Shown piece after piece: positions 1 through 10,612 of a DNA stretch of 64,000 nucleotides. The translations under genes were made by a program, and so were the position numbers. The DNA comes from Verrucomicrobiota bacterium (GTDB taxonomy: Bacteria > Verrucomicrobiota > Verrucomicrobiia > Opitutales > UBA953). Location: contig BJHS01000004.1 in the NCBI GenBank assembly GCA_014193315.1, positions 15,153 through 79,152 of the forward strand. The letters are read 5' to 3'. Positions within the stretch are counted from its first letter, which is position 1, and each line of letters opens with the position of its first letter. The notes beneath the pieces are model-generated. The model made no database searches, was not told the DNA's origin, and worked only from the letters and a program-made list of their open reading frames with translations.

Positions 1-3000
1 CGGCACCGTGAACAATCTGGCTACCGGCGTGATCCGCGCCGGCAGCGCGACGAACAGCAACACGATCGGCTTGCTGTCGTACCTGACCGCGTTCAACAAC
101 CAGGGAGGCACGCTGACCGTCGGCAGCGCGACCTCGGAGCTCCGGCTCGACAACGCGAACGCCTTCTTCGAAGGCGCGAGCACCGGTCATCTCAAGGTCA
201 CACTTTATTCCGGCAACGCCACCCTCCGGGACGGCGCCTCGTTGACGGCCATCACCCAGACGGCCGGCGCTACCAACTCGACGACCATGACGGTCAACGG
301 CGCCGCTTCGATTGACATGCTGGCTTTGAGCCGGAGCGGCGCCCAGACCGCCTCCATCAACGGTACCGGCACCCTCACGTTGGGAGGACTCGATTGGACC
401 GGGGGAGACATGACAGGTTCGGGGACGACCGTCCTCGCCCCGGGCGGTGTCTTCAGGGTCACGACCAAGGATTTGGGAGCGTATCCTCCTACTCTCACTC
501 GTCGTCTCGACGTCTCGCAAGGCGCCACATTGACCTTGCGCGACGCCGCCGGCTATTCCGGGGGAAGTTATCTATACTTGTCCTCGAATACGGCGGTGCT
601 CAACAACGCGGGCACCATCGAGATCCTCGGATACTCCACCCTGCCGTACGAGGTCAGAATCGGGACTGCCCCAGGCTACCAAGTCGGCACCGTGAACAAT
701 CTGGCTACCGGCGTGATCCGCGCCGGCAGCGCGACGAACAGCAACACGATCGGCTTGCTGTCGTACCTGACCGCGTTCAACAACCAGGGAGGCACGCTGA
801 CCGTCGGCAGCGCGACCTCGGAGCTCCGGCTCGACAACGCGAACGCCTTCTTCGAAGGCGCGAGCACCGGTCATCTCAAGGTCACACTTTATACCGGCAA
901 CGCCACCCTCCAGGACGGCGCCTCGTTGACGGCTTTCGCCCAGACGGCGGGCACGAACCCGACGACCATGACGGTCAACGGTTCCGCCAGCATCGGCATG
1001 TTCAAGCTGAGCAAGCCCAGCGGCCAGGATGCCACTGTCACCGGGCCTGGTACGCTCACGTTGGGAGGACTCGATTGGACCGGGGGAGACATGCGGGGCA
1101 ATGGCAAGACCGTGCTCGCCGGCAGCGGCTTGTTCACGGCCACGCCCAGGCACTTGACGGCCAATCCTCCTACTCTCAATCGTCGTCTCGACGTCTCGCA
1201 AGGCGCGACATTGACCTTGCGCGACGCCTCCGGCTATTCCGCGGGAAGTTATCTATACTTCTCCTCGAATACGGCGGTGCTCAACAACGCGGGCACCATC
1301 GAGATCCTCGGATACTCCACCTTGCCGTACGAGGTCAGAATCGGGACTCCCGGAGGCTACTACGCCGGCACCGTGAACAATCTGGCTACCGGCGTGATCC
1401 GCGCCGGCAGCGCGACGAACAGCAACACGATCGGCTTGCTGTCGTACCTGACCGCGTTCAACAACCAGGGAGGCACGCTGACCGTCGGCAGCGCGACCTC
1501 GGAGCTCCGGCTCGACAACGCGAACGCCTTCTTCGAAGGCGCGAGCACCGGTCATCTCAAGGTCACACTTTATTCCGGCAACGCCACCCTCCGGGACGGC
1601 GCCTCGTTGACGGCCATCACCCAGACGGCCGGCGCTACCAACTCGACGACCATGACGGTCAACGGCGCCGCTTCGATTGACATGCTGGCTTTGAGCCGGA
1701 GCGGCGCCCAGCCCGGCTCCATCAACGGTACCGGCACCCTCACGTTGGGAGGACTCGATTGGACCGGGGGAGAGATGACAGGTTCGGGGACGACCGTCCT
1801 CGCCCCGGGCGGTGTCTTCAGGGTCACGACCAAGGATTTGGGAGCGTATCCGCCTACTCTCAGTCGCCGTCTCGACGTTCCGCAAGGCGCGACATTGACC
1901 TTGCGCGACGCCGGCGGCTATTCCGGGGGAAGTTATCTATACTTCTCCTCGAACGCGGCGGTGCTCAACAACGCGGGAACGGTCGAGATCCTCAGTTATA
2001 GCACGCAGCCGTACGACGTGAACATCGGCACGCCCGCGACCGACAGACGATACGGGACCTTCAATAATCTCCCGGGAGGCTTGATCCTTGGCGGCAGCGC
2101 GACGAACAGCAATACCCGCGCCGTCCTCAGGGGCATGATTTCGGTCAACATCGCGGGCGGGACGGTGACCGTCGGTTCGCCGACCAGCAGGGTCGATTTC
2201 CGCGCCAACTACGACGTCGTCCTTTCAGGATCCCTGCTTCTCAGTCCCGGTGTCGTGCTCGGCAATCAGGGCAGCGGTTACAGCCCCGTGCGTGTGACGG
2301 GTCAGGTCGGCGCTGTCGGCGGCGTCGGCGCGACCGCCATCAGCATGGGCGCGGGCGAGTTCGTCCTGGATGACGGCGGGAGCGTCAGCGTGCTGGAAGT
2401 GACCGGTGGCACCGTGAATGTCGGAAATTCTCCGACGCCTTTCACCGAAAGCGCCTCGGTCGGAGTCCTGAAGCTCGCCGGGGGCACGGTCACCGGTCCC
2501 GGGATCCTGCACATCACCGAGGCCCTGGACTGGACCATGGGGTCCTTCACGGGAACCGGGTGCACGGCCTTGGACAACGCCGGCACGGCGAATTTCATCA
2601 CGACCTACTGGAACGACCCCGTCGCCCCCTTGATCGACCGTGAATTCGTGGTGCCCGAAGGCGCCACGTTGAAGATCCGCCGGCATGCGAGCACGGCGAA
2701 CTACAACAGCATATTATTCGGACCTACGGCGCGACTGCGGATCGAGGGGACGCTGGAATTCCCCGCCGGCGACTTCAACAAGTCCGTCATCCTGGACCGC
2801 GGTCCTTGGGGCACCCAGGCTTCGGGCGGGACGCTGGAGGTGTTCGGCGGCACCGTGAACGCCTTCGGGGCGATGTCGGTGACATCCAACATCAAACTGG
2901 ACGCCCGCAACGCCAAGATGGGGACCGACGCCGGCGCGAGCATCGTCTTCGCCGGGGCGCAGGAGAACGTCATCAGCGGCATCACGCAGCTGGATGCCGG

Positions 3001-6000
3001 CGTGACCTTCGCCTCGACGCTCTCGAACACTTTCACCGGCCGCATCAGTTCCTTCGACGGCGCCGGGGCGGTCGCCTTCAAGGTCAACGCCTCCCCCGAC
3101 ACGATCACGCACACCATCGGAGCGGCCGGCCTCGTCGTCGACTCGATGTTGTTCGAGCGGAGCATCGTGGCCGGGGGCAATCTCTGGGTCACGGGCACCC
3201 TTGATTGGCGCAACGGTACTTTCCAGAACACCGGCCGGATCGTCTTGCCGGCCGGCGCCACCGCCGAGATCGGGACGGTCGCCAACGGGACACCCAGGCT
3301 CAACGCCGAGCTCGTCGTCGCGCCTGGCGCCACCGCCAACCTTTGGCGAAGCCTGTGGTGTGCCCCCCTCGGGAAACTGCGGCTCGAAGGCCAGCTGAAC
3401 GTCTCGCGGCCGCCCTCCTATACCGGTTCGGCCTGCATGTACAATACACTCAACAATGCGGGCCAGCAAGAGAGTGGCGGGCAAATGATCGTCGCTGGCG
3501 GAACCGTGTTCGTCCAAGGCGGCCCGACCACGGCCGCCGCGGCGAATCTGGAGGTCCTAATCAACACCTCGGTCCAGGACGGGATCCTGCGTAACGGACC
3601 CAACGCCAAGACTTACATCGGCAAGGGAAACGCCGACACGAACTCCTGCTCGGTCGCCGGCCTCAGCCAGCTGGACGGAAGCGTGATAATCCTTACCTCG
3701 GGCGAGAAGACTCTTTCGGGTCGCATCACTTCCTCGGCCGGCGCCGGTAACCTCGCCTTGCTCATCGGCCGAGCAGGTTTTACCATCGGCGCGCAAGGGC
3801 TCGAGGTCGACTCGATGCTGATGTCGAGCACCCCGACATCACCGGATTACCCCGACATCACCGGAGGGGACCTGACCGTCACCGGCAATCTGGATTGGAC
3901 GGACGGGGCCATCAGGACTTCCAGCGGCGGCAGGCTCCTGCTGCCCTCCGGGGCTCAGGCCATCTTGAGGTGCGGCTATGTGCTCTCGATCAACGAGTCC
4001 AGAGGGAACATCATCGGTCGCAACATGGTGGTCTCACCTGGCGCCACGGCGACCTTTCAGCTCGAGGCGTCGATGCGGTCCGGGCCGAGCGCAGCTTTCT
4101 ATCTCGGCTACGGCGCCGAGCTGCGCGTCGAGGGCAGCCTGCTTTTCACTTCCCTCAGCACCGCCGGCCGGTCCTTCATGATTTCCCCGGGCTCCGCCTA
4201 CAACAACTCCACCGGTGGTTCGATGAAACTCTACGGAGCCCAGGTCGAAGTCCAGACCGCCGGGGCCAAGCCGGTCATCTATGTTCCCGTGGAAGTCCGC
4301 AACTCCGTCATCAAGACCGTGCCGACCTCCTGGTTCGGGCTCTACGGCTCCGGGCATGTCTTCTCGGGAGTCAATCAACTGGACGAAGGCCTGAAACTGA
4401 CGCACCCCTACACGACCGTGACCCTGAGCGGCACGATCACGTCGGCGGACGGCCCTTCGGCCGTGGCTTTGCTGGCCGACCAGGCCGGCACTTTCACGAT
4501 CGGCTCCGCCGGTCTGGTCATCGATGCCCTGACCTTCGACGCCGGCGTCATCGACGGGTCCGGCGACATCTGGGTCACGCGCCAGCTCGTGGCCGGCATC
4601 ACCTACGACGGCATGAATCTCAAAGGTGCGGGCAAACTCTACTTGGTTTCCGGTGCCACGGGTTCGGCCAAGGGACTCGGCCGTACGCTGATCAATGAGG
4701 CCGGCAGCACGCTCAGCTTGGGCAGCGTTTACACGAGCTCCCCCTTCAACCTGGTGAACAAGGGCACCCTGGTGGTCGACCAGATCCAGGTCCAAGGCCC
4801 GATTGGCTCCGCCGCCATGACGGGTTCCTCCATCGTCAACGAGGGGACGATCCAGGTCCGCGGGACTACCGACACTGGGTTCCAGCTGCCGCTCTTCAAC
4901 GCTCCGTCGGGTCAGCTCACCTTGGCCAGCGGCGCCACGGCCAAGCTGCAGCTCTTCAAGGGCTGGCTCAACCAGAACACCGCCTACCCGCTCACCACCG
5001 GCACCGTAGCTCCGGGCTACGTCGTTTCCGGTACCAATCCCTCGACCTTCCAGACGGCGGTGACCTCGGTCGCCGCTCCGGCGCCGGTGCCGGCCGGCTT
5101 CACTACCAGCGTGTTCACGCCGACCGCCCCCGCGCTCGTGAATCCGGTCTCTCGCGTCCTCGCCGTCCCCGTGATGGCCAAGGCGGCCTTCGTTCCCGAT
5201 TCGCACTCGTCGTTGTTCAGCCCGTCCATCCTGACCATCTCGACCGCCGCCGACTCCGAGGCCTGGACGGGAGGCACCTTCCGTCTGGATAGCGGTTCGG
5301 GCACGATCAACATCAACACGCTCCTCGCCGCGCTCGCCAGCGGGACTCCGCTGACGATCTCCTCGAAGGGCAGCATCGTCTTCGACACCAATCTCTCCTA
5401 TCTTGGTTCCGTCGCCGGCTCGCTGCAGCTTGCCGTCGATACCGCCGCCGGCAACCGGCAGGGCTTCATCCAGCTGCCGGCCTCCCTGGCCTCGGCCGCG
5501 GCCCCGCTGACGCTCGGCTTCAATGCGCCGGTCGCCGTGAAGTCGACGGGCAGCACGATCGCCACCTCCGGCGGCGCGATCTCCTTCGCTTCGCCGCTGG
5601 GCGGCGGTTCGTCGCTGGCGCTTTCCGCCGGCGCGGGCGCCGTCAGCTTCGCGTCGGCCGCCACGGTCGGCGGCTTCACGAGCTACGCCGCCGCCACGTC
5701 CGGTCCGATCACCGGCCTGACCGCCGCCGCCGCGAACACGACGTTCAGCGGCGCGCAGAATCTCTCGGGCGCGTTGAGCGTGACCGGCGGCCTGACCTTG
5801 AGCGGTGGCCTGACTGCCGCCGGCGCCGTCTCCGTGAGCGGCCAGCTGGCCGCCACGGGCTCCGCCTCCATCGGGACCGTCAACGGCGCCATCAGCCTCA
5901 ACACCGTCACCGGACCCGGCTCGCTGGCGCTGTCCTCGGGCACCGCCGCCATCAACGTCGCAGGCGACATCTCCTCGCTTGGCGCGCTCTCGTTGCAGAC

Positions 6001-9000
6001 GGCGGGCGCCACCGGGAATGTCACGCTCAGCGGGACCTTCGACGTCGGCGCGCTCAATGTCCTCGGGGGAGGGCAGGCCGTGCTCCTCGGCGGCGCCCAG
6101 GGCCTCAGCAGCGCGACCTCCGCCACCTTCGCCGCCGGCGTGCCCGTCACCTTGGGCGATCAGTCCGGCGACCGCTTCTCCTTTGTCGGGGCTCTCGCCT
6201 CGCCAGGCGCCACCGGCGTGACCGGCATCGTCAACGCCGGCTCCGCGCAGCTGGGCGGTCTCACGCTCGCCGGCTCCGTGAACACCTCGGGCAATCTGTC
6301 CACCGGTACGCTCACCCTTGCCGGCGACGCCGTCCTCGGCACCGGCACGGGTCTGCTTTCCACCGGCGCGATCGCCGGCGCCACGCACGCGTTGACCCTC
6401 TCTTCGGCGACCGGGAACGTCACCGTCTCCGGCGGCCTCTCCCAGGTCGGGGCGCTCACGTTACAGGCCGTCGGTTCGACCGGTGTCGCCACCGTCAGCG
6501 GCGTCGTCGACCTCGGCTCGCTCACCGTCGCGGGCGGCACGGCCAGCCTGCTCGGTGGCAACAACGGCACCTCCGCCATCGCGGGAGGCGTCACCGTCGC
6601 CAATGCCGGCGTGCTCTCCCTGGGAGACCAGACGGGCGACACCTTCGGCATCGTCGGCGCCATCGCCGGGGGCGAATTGCGTCTAGCCGGCGGAGCGACC
6701 GCGTCGGCCGCCAGCGCCTCTCTCGGGGATCTCCGTCTCGGCGGCATCCTGCAGCTCGGCGGCATCCTGAACGCTTCCGCCGTGACCTTGACCGGCGACT
6801 CGTTGCTCCAGGCCAGCGGTAACATCACCCTCGCCAGCGTCACCGGCGCCGGCCACGACCTCACCGTCTCCGCCGCTTCCGCCAACCTTGTGGTGTCCGG
6901 TGGCGTGTCCGGCGTCGATGTGCTGACCTTGCTGCCGCTCAACTCGGTGTCGGTCACCGGGTCGCTGGCCGCCCAAACCGCGATCCTGGGCGACAGCATC
7001 TCCGTGGGCTCGGCCGTGTTCGGGTCGACCCAGTTGTCCGGCGACCTCAGCGGTACCGGCGGGAATATCTCGCTGGGTGCCGTGACTTTGGGCGCCGATT
7101 CGTCCGTGCTGACCGCGGGCGGCGATCTGAGCCTCGGCTCCGTCACCGGCAACGGCTATCGCCTCATCTTGGACGGCGCCGCGGGCGACGTCACGCTCGC
7201 GGGCGGCATCAGCGGCCTCGCGATGCTCCAGCTCCAGTCGCCGACCTCGACCGGCGACGTCACGATCGCTGGCGCGGTGAACCTGACCGACCTGCTGATG
7301 CAGGGCTCGGGCTCGCTCGCCTTCCTCGGCGGTAACGCCGGGGTCACGACCCTTTCCGGCAACATCAGCCTGGCGCAGACCGGCGGACTCCGCTTCGGCG
7401 ATCAGGCGGGCGACCAGTTCAGCCTCAATCCCGGTGACCTGATCTACGCCGGAGCCCTGACCTTGGGCGGGGCGCTTTCCCTGCCTGCCGGGCAGATGCA
7501 GGTCGGCTCGTTGAGCCTGGCGGCCGACGCTTCGATTGTCGCCTCGGGTCAGGTCAATCTCGGTTCCGTCGCGGTGGTCGCCAACGGCCATGACCTGACG
7601 GTGACCGCCGGCGGCTTGCTCGCTTCGGCGGGCGTGACCGGCGCGGGTGACCTTACGCTCTCCGGCGCCCTCGGCCAGAGTCTCAGCGGCAGCTATCTCG
7701 CGGGCGGCACCATCCAGTTGGGCGCGGCCGATACCGTCTTCAGCGGTGACGTCGTGCTGCGTGCCGCCGAAGCGGACTTCACCGGCCGTCTGTTGGCCGC
7801 CGCCTCCCCCAATGCGGGATCCCTCGCCTTCGAGCCCGCACCCGCAACCGCCGACATGGCGATCGGCGGCACGGCTTCCACCGCGGCCTTTGACCTCACC
7901 GCGGCGGAGATGGCCCTCATCGGCAATGGCTTCACCTCGCTTCGCTTCGGTTCCTCCGCGGGTTCCGGCGTCCTGACCGTGGCCGCGCGGCTTGCTTTCA
8001 CGGCGCCGGTCTCGTTCGTGTCCCCCTCGGGCAGCCTGGTGCTTTCCTCCTCGCTCACCACCGCGGGACAAGCCTTGTCCATCGACGCCGCCCTTCGGAT
8101 TTCCGGCACGGCTTCCATCGACACCACCTCCGGGGGTGCCTACTCGGGCGGCAGGCTGTCGGTCGGCTCCATCCAAGGCGCCGTGGCCGGTCCCTCGCAT
8201 CTGACCCTCGATACCGGCAGCGCCTCGCTCACGTTGGGCGCCGTCGGCAATCTCACGCCGCTGGATTCCCTGACGCTCGCCTCCGACGGGCTCACCACGG
8301 TCGGTCAGGACATCGCCGTGCGCGACCTGCTGCGTTTCGAAGGACCGGTCGCCTTCGGCGCTTCGGCGGTGCGCCTCACCGCCAACACGATCGAAGCCGG
8401 CGCGGCGGCCAGCTTCGTCGGAGCCTCGACCGAACTCACGCTGGCTTCCGCTTCGGGTCTGCCGGTCCTGGTGGGAGCTTCGACCGACTCCGGAGCCGGC
8501 GCCTTCGACGTGACCTCGGGCCTGCTGGCCAAACTGGCCGATCTTGGCTCCGTCAAGATCCTCGGCGGCAGCGCCGCGATCACCGTCGCTCAGCCCGTCA
8601 CCGTCGGCGTGCCGCTGGTCCTCGCTACCACCGGCCTCACGGACATCTCCGCGGCGGTCGGCCTGACCGGCGACGGCGCGCTTACCGTGACCGGGGACCT
8701 CCGTCTCAGCGGTTCCGTCACCGGAACCGGCGCGGGCGCCATCCGTGTCCTCGGCGACCTCGATGTCGTCGCCAATGCTTCGCTTGTCACGGCCGGCGTG
8801 ATTCAGGTCGGTTCGGCCGGCACCTCCGTCTCCGGCGCCGGCGTCCTGACCCTGGGCGGAACGGACGTCGATTTCCTCGGGTCGACCGGTGCGCTCACGC
8901 TGGGCGGGCTGATTGTTAATGCCGGCGACCTCACGCTGGGTTCCTCCTCCGCGGACATCGTGCGTCTCGGCGCCGGCGGACTCGTCGTCAAATCGGGCTC

Positions 9001-10612
9001 GACGGATCTTCGCCTAGGCCAGCTCTACTCCGCTGGCGACGTCACGGTCGGCCGGCTGGTCGTGCCCGGAGCGGTGACCATCAACCTGGCTGGGTCTGAC
9101 TTGCGTTCCACCGCGGTCGACATCGCGCCGCCCGGCCGCCTGACCATCAGGACCTCCAACGGCGACGCCGCGCTGGGAAGCCTCTCCGCCTCGGCCGGTG
9201 GCGGATCGTTGCTCGTCGACGCGGGGCAGGGCTCCGTCTCGTTGGCCTCGGCTTCGATGAGCGGTCCGGCCATCGCCACCGTCGACATCACCGCGGGTGG
9301 CGGCACGCTCGGTCCGCTCCGGGTCGCCGGCGACATCGACGTCACGTCCACCGCCTCCTCGGGTGCCGGTCCGGTCATCGCCGGCCTTGGCAGCGTCGGC
9401 GGCGACATCCGTCTGTCCGGCTCAAAACTCAGTCTGTCCGGAACGGTCGCGACGCCTGGTCTCGTCACCGTGTCGGCTGACATGGCGGTGTCGGGAACTG
9501 CCGGGGTGCTACGCGCCGCTGACGTGATCCTGACCGGTGCGATCACGCCCGCGACCGCCTCCTCGGTCCTCACGGTCGCTCCTTACGTCCCCTCCTCCGC
9601 CATCACCTTGGGCGGCGCTGGTAGGGGTGGCTTCCATCTCTCGACCTCTGACCTCGCCTCGATTGGCCCAGGCTTCGCCTCGGTCATCTTCGGCGGCCCC
9701 GGACAGTCGGGGAATATCGACGTGCTCACGACGCTTGCGCCGCAGGCGACCCTCTCGTTGCAGACCACGGGTATGACGAATCTTCCCTATGCCGTCGTCA
9801 CCAGCGGCGGCGCGGGCTTCGGCGTCACCGGCGCTTCGGTCGTTTCGGCGGATATCACCACCGCCGGCGGAGCCATCGCCTTGCTGGGCCCGACCCGGGT
9901 GCTCACCGGGGTGACCTTCGACACCACCGCCGGCGGCACCGCTTCGGCCGGGGGAGACATCACCCTCGGCGCCCTCACCTTGGTCACGACATCTCCGACG
10001 GCGAACACCTTCACCATCAAGGCCGGCGCCAACGGAGATCTCGTCTCCGGCGACATCCTGCTGCAGAATTCGACGGCCACCGACGTCCAGCTGAAGATTC
10101 TTTCCGGTCGTGATGTCACGGTCGGCGAACTCCCTGACGCGCTGGGCATCGATTCCCAAGCGACCGGTGTCGCGAACGGCCTGCCGGCCACCGGCGCCGA
10201 TCCGCAGCTCGCGTCGGCGGCTCGCGTCCTGCGAATCCCGACCCGTTTGATCGAAGGAGTAGTTACGTCTTATAACGGCGTGCGCTCCGCGATCAACGAT
10301 CAGGTCAGCATGGGTACGCAGGAAAGCACCCGTCTGTCCCGGAGCGCCGTCTCGGTCGTGACGGTGGCGCCGGCCGCTTCGGCCCCCGCGGCGATACCGG
10401 CGCCTACGGCGCGCATACCCGTCCTCCAAGGCGTGGTCGCGTGGGTCGGCGAAGGCGCCCGTACCGAACAGGGCGGCGGAGGCACGGGATCGCTCAAGCT
10501 CGTCGACAACCTTTCCGTCTCCGTCCAAGGCGGCACCGGCGTCATCAACTACGAAGGCGTGAGCATCAGCATCGGAGAAGGCACCGTCGTGAGGAAGTCT
10601 TCGGCGCCCTGA
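1..10612 (+). CDS. Giant exported beta-repeat protein (filamentous-haemagglutinin/adhesin-like), 5' end outside the window
   Basis: The reading frame is already open at base 2 (G-T-V-N-N-L matches internal repeat boundaries), so the tracked start at 8 is an internal GTG and the real start lies upstream. At least 3536 residues are visible. Residues 1 to about 1520 hold six units of ~228 residues, each with an LDWxxG core (near bases 390, 1070, 1754, 2526, 3202 and 3891). The first three are almost identical. After a linker (about 1550-1790) comes a long Gly/Ser/Thr/Val-rich part with short repeats such as LGDQxGDxF and three copies of a GFxSxxFG-type motif, as in haemagglutinin-like beta-helix proteins. 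There are almost no cysteines. The last ~110 residues are not an autotransporter barrel and carry no sorting motif I recognise. It is probably a surface or secreted filament; the ligand is unknown. The beta-repeat surface architecture is sure, the role is not. Confidence 0.8.
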   Translation, partial: GTVNNLATGVIRAGSATNSNTIGLLSYLTAFNNQGGTLTVGSATSELRLDNANAFFEGASTGHLKVTLYSGNATLRDGASLTAITQTAGATNSTTMTVNGAASIDMLALSRSGAQTASINGTGTLTLGGLDWTGGDMTGSGTTVLAPGGVFRVTTKDLGAYPPTLTRRLDVSQGATLTLRDAAGYSGGSYLYLSSNTAVLNNAGTIEILGYSTLPYEVRIGTAPGYQVGTVNNLATGVIRAGSATNSNTIGLLSYLTAFNNQGGTLTVGSATSELRLDNANAFFEGASTGHLKVTLYTGNATLQDGASLTAFAQTAGTNPTTMTVNGSASIGMFKLSKPSGQDATVTGPGTLTLGGLDWTGGDMRGNGKTVLAGSGLFTATPRHLTANPPTLNRRLDVSQGATLTLRDASGYSAGSYLYFSSNTAVLNNAGTIEILGYSTLPYEVRIGTPGGYYAGTVNNLATGVIRAGSATNSNTIGLLSYLTAFNNQGGTLTVGSATSELRLDNANAFFEGASTGHLKVTLYSGNATLRDGASLTAITQTAGATNSTTMTVNGAASIDMLALSRSGAQPGSINGTGTLTLGGLDWTGGEMTGSGTTVLAPGGVFRVTTKDLGAYPPTLSRRLDVPQGATLTLRDAGGYSGGSYLYFSSNAAVLNNAGTVEILSYSTQPYDVNIGTPATDRRYGTFNNLPGGLILGGSATNSNTRAVLRGMISVNIAGGTVTVGSPTSRVDFRANYDVVLSGSLLLSPGVVLGNQGSGYSPVRVTGQVGAVGGVGATAISMGAGEFVLDDGGSVSVLEVTGGTVNVGNSPTPFTESASVGVLKLAGGTVTGPGILHITEALDWTMGSFTGTGCTALDNAGTANFITTYWNDPVAPLIDREFVVPEGATLKIRRHASTANYNSILFGPTARLRIEGTLEFPAGDFNKSVILDRGPWGTQASGGTLEVFGGTVNAFGAMSVTSNIKLDARNAKMGTDAGASIVFAGAQENVISGITQLDAGVTFASTLSNTFTGRISSFDGAGAVAFKVNASPDTITHTIGAAGLVVDSMLFERSIVAGGNLWVTGTLDWRNGTFQNTGRIVLPAGATAEIGTVANGTPRLNAELVVAPGATANLWRSLWCAPLGKLRLEGQLNVSRPPSYTGSACMYNTLNNAGQQESGGQMIVAGGTVFVQGGPTTAAAANLEVLINTSVQDGILRNGPNAKTYIGKGNADTNSCSVAGLSQLDGSVIILTSGEKTLSGRITSSAGAGNLALLIGRAGFTIGAQGLEVDSMLMSSTPTSPDYPDITGGDLTVTGNLDWTDGAIRTSSGGRLLLPSGAQAILRCGYVLSINESRGNIIGRNMVVSPGATATFQLEASMRSGPSAAFYLGYGAELRVEGSLLFTSLSTAGRSFMISPGSAYNNSTGGSMKLYGAQVEVQTAGAKPVIYVPVEVRNSVIKTVPTSWFGLYGSGHVFSGVNQLDEGLKLTHPYTTVTLSGTITSADGPSAVALLADQAGTFTIGSAGLVIDALTFDAGVIDGSGDIWVTRQLVAGITYDGMNLKGAGKLYLVSGATGSAKGLGRTLINEAGSTLSLGSVYTSSPFNLVNKGTLVVDQIQVQGPIGSAAMTGSSIVNEGTIQVRGTTDTGFQLPLFNAPSGQLTLASGATAKLQLFKGWLNQNTAYPLTTGTVAPGYVVSGTNPSTFQTAVTSVAAPAPVPAGFTTSVFTPTAPALVNPVSRVLAVPVMAKAAFVPDSHSSLFSPSILTISTAADSEAWTGGTFRLDSGSGTININTLLAALASGTPLTISSKGSIVFDTNLSYLGSVAGSLQLAVDTAAGNRQGFIQLPASLASAAAPLTLGFNAPVAVKSTGSTIATSGGAISFASPLGGGSSLALSAGAGAVSFASAATVGGFTSYAAATSGPITGLTAAAANTTFSGAQNLSGALSVTGGLTLSGGLTAAGAVSVSGQLAATGSASIGTVNGAISLNTVTGPGSLALSSGTAAINVAGDISSLGALSLQTAGATGNVTLSGTFDVGALNVLGGGQAVLLGGAQGLSSATSATFAAGVPVTLGDQSGDRFSFVGALASPGATGVTGIVNAGSAQLGGLTLAGSVNTSGNLSTGTLTLAGDAVLGTGTGLLSTGAIAGATHALTLSSATGNVTVSGGLSQVGALTLQAVGSTGVATVSGVVDLGSLTVAGGTASLLGGNNGTSAIAGGVTVANAGVLSLGDQTGDTFGIVGAIAGGELRLAGGATASAASASLGDLRLGGILQLGGILNASAVTLTGDSLLQASGNITLASVTGAGHDLTVSAASANLVVSGGVSGVDVLTLLPLNSVSVTGSLAAQTAILGDSISVGSAVFGSTQLSGDLSGTGGNISLGAVTLGADSSVLTAGGDLSLGSVTGNGYRLILDGAAGDVTLAGGISGLAMLQLQSPTSTGDVTIAGAVNLTDLLMQGSGSLAFLGGNAGVTTLSGNISLAQTGGLRFGDQAGDQFSLNPGDLIYAGALTLGGALSLPAGQMQVGSLSLAADASIVASGQVNLGSVAVVANGHDLTVTAGGLLASAGVTGAGDLTLSGALGQSLSGSYLAGGTIQLGAADTVFSGDVVLRAAEADFTGRLLAAASPNAGSLAFEPAPATADMAIGGTASTAAFDLTAAEMALIGNGFTSLRFGSSAGSGVLTVAARLAFTAPVSFVSPSGSLVLSSSLTTAGQALSIDAALRISGTASIDTTSGGAYSGGRLSVGSIQGAVAGPSHLTLDTGSASLTLGAVGNLTPLDSLTLASDGLTTVGQDIAVRDLLRFEGPVAFGASAVRLTANTIEAGAAASFVGASTELTLASASGLPVLVGASTDSGAGAFDVTSGLLAKLADLGSVKILGGSAAITVAQPVTVGVPLVLATTGLTDISAAVGLTGDGALTVTGDLRLSGSVTGTGAGAIRVLGDLDVVANASLVTAGVIQVGSAGTSVSGAGVLTLGGTDVDFLGSTGALTLGGLIVNAGDLTLGSSSADIVRLGAGGLVVKSGSTDLRLGQLYSAGDVTVGRLVVPGAVTINLAGSDLRSTAVDIAPPGRLTIRTSNGDAALGSLSASAGGGSLLVDAGQGSVSLASASMSGPAIATVDITAGGGTLGPLRVAGDIDVTSTASSGAGPVIAGLGSVGGDIRLSGSKLSLSGTVATPGLVTVSADMAVSGTAGVLRAADVILTGAITPATASSVLTVAPYVPSSAITLGGAGRGGFHLSTSDLASIGPGFASVIFGGPGQSGNIDVLTTLAPQATLSLQTTGMTNLPYAVVTSGGAGFGVTGASVVSADITTAGGAIALLGPTRVLTGVTFDTTAGGTASAGGDITLGALTLVTTSPTANTFTIKAGANGDLVSGDILLQNSTATDVQLKILSGRDVTVGELPDALGIDSQATGVANGLPATGADPQLASAARVLRIPTRLIEGVVTSYNGVRSAINDQVSMGTQESTRLSRSAVSVVTVAPAASAPAAIPAPTARIPVLQGVVAWVGEGARTEQGGGGTGSLKLVDNLSVSVQGGTGVINYEGVSISIGEGTVVRKSSAP
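8..2059 (+). repeat. Three near-identical tandem ~684-bp coding repeats
   Basis: Units start at 8, 692 and 1373 (periods 684 and 681 bp); a degenerate fourth unit starts near 2060. The first ~200 bases of the three units are the same apart from one or two substitutions, synonymous sites included. The middle of unit 2 (about 935-1170) differs strongly from units 1 and 3. This mosaic points to recent duplication or gene conversion between units. Copy number is likely to vary between strains and could be collapsed in short-read assemblies. Confidence 0.95.

Noticed and set aside
8-2059. CRISPR-like array
   Set aside because: The repeats are ~684 bp coding units without short spacers; no cas genes are present.
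4034-6388. 784-residue minus-strand ORF inside the giant gene
   Set aside because: It is Gly/Arg/Glu-rich shadow translation of the antisense strand of a GC-rich repetitive gene, with no domain signature; the plus-strand frame is continuous for over 10 kb.
6683-8200. 505-residue minus-strand ORF inside the giant gene
   Set aside because: Same kind of composition-driven shadow; its sequence is low complexity and it is fully covered by the plus-strand coding frame.
10200-10612. Autotransporter beta-barrel at the end of the giant protein
   Set aside because: The last ~130 residues lack the amphipathic strand pattern and terminal aromatic residue of a barrel, and are too short.
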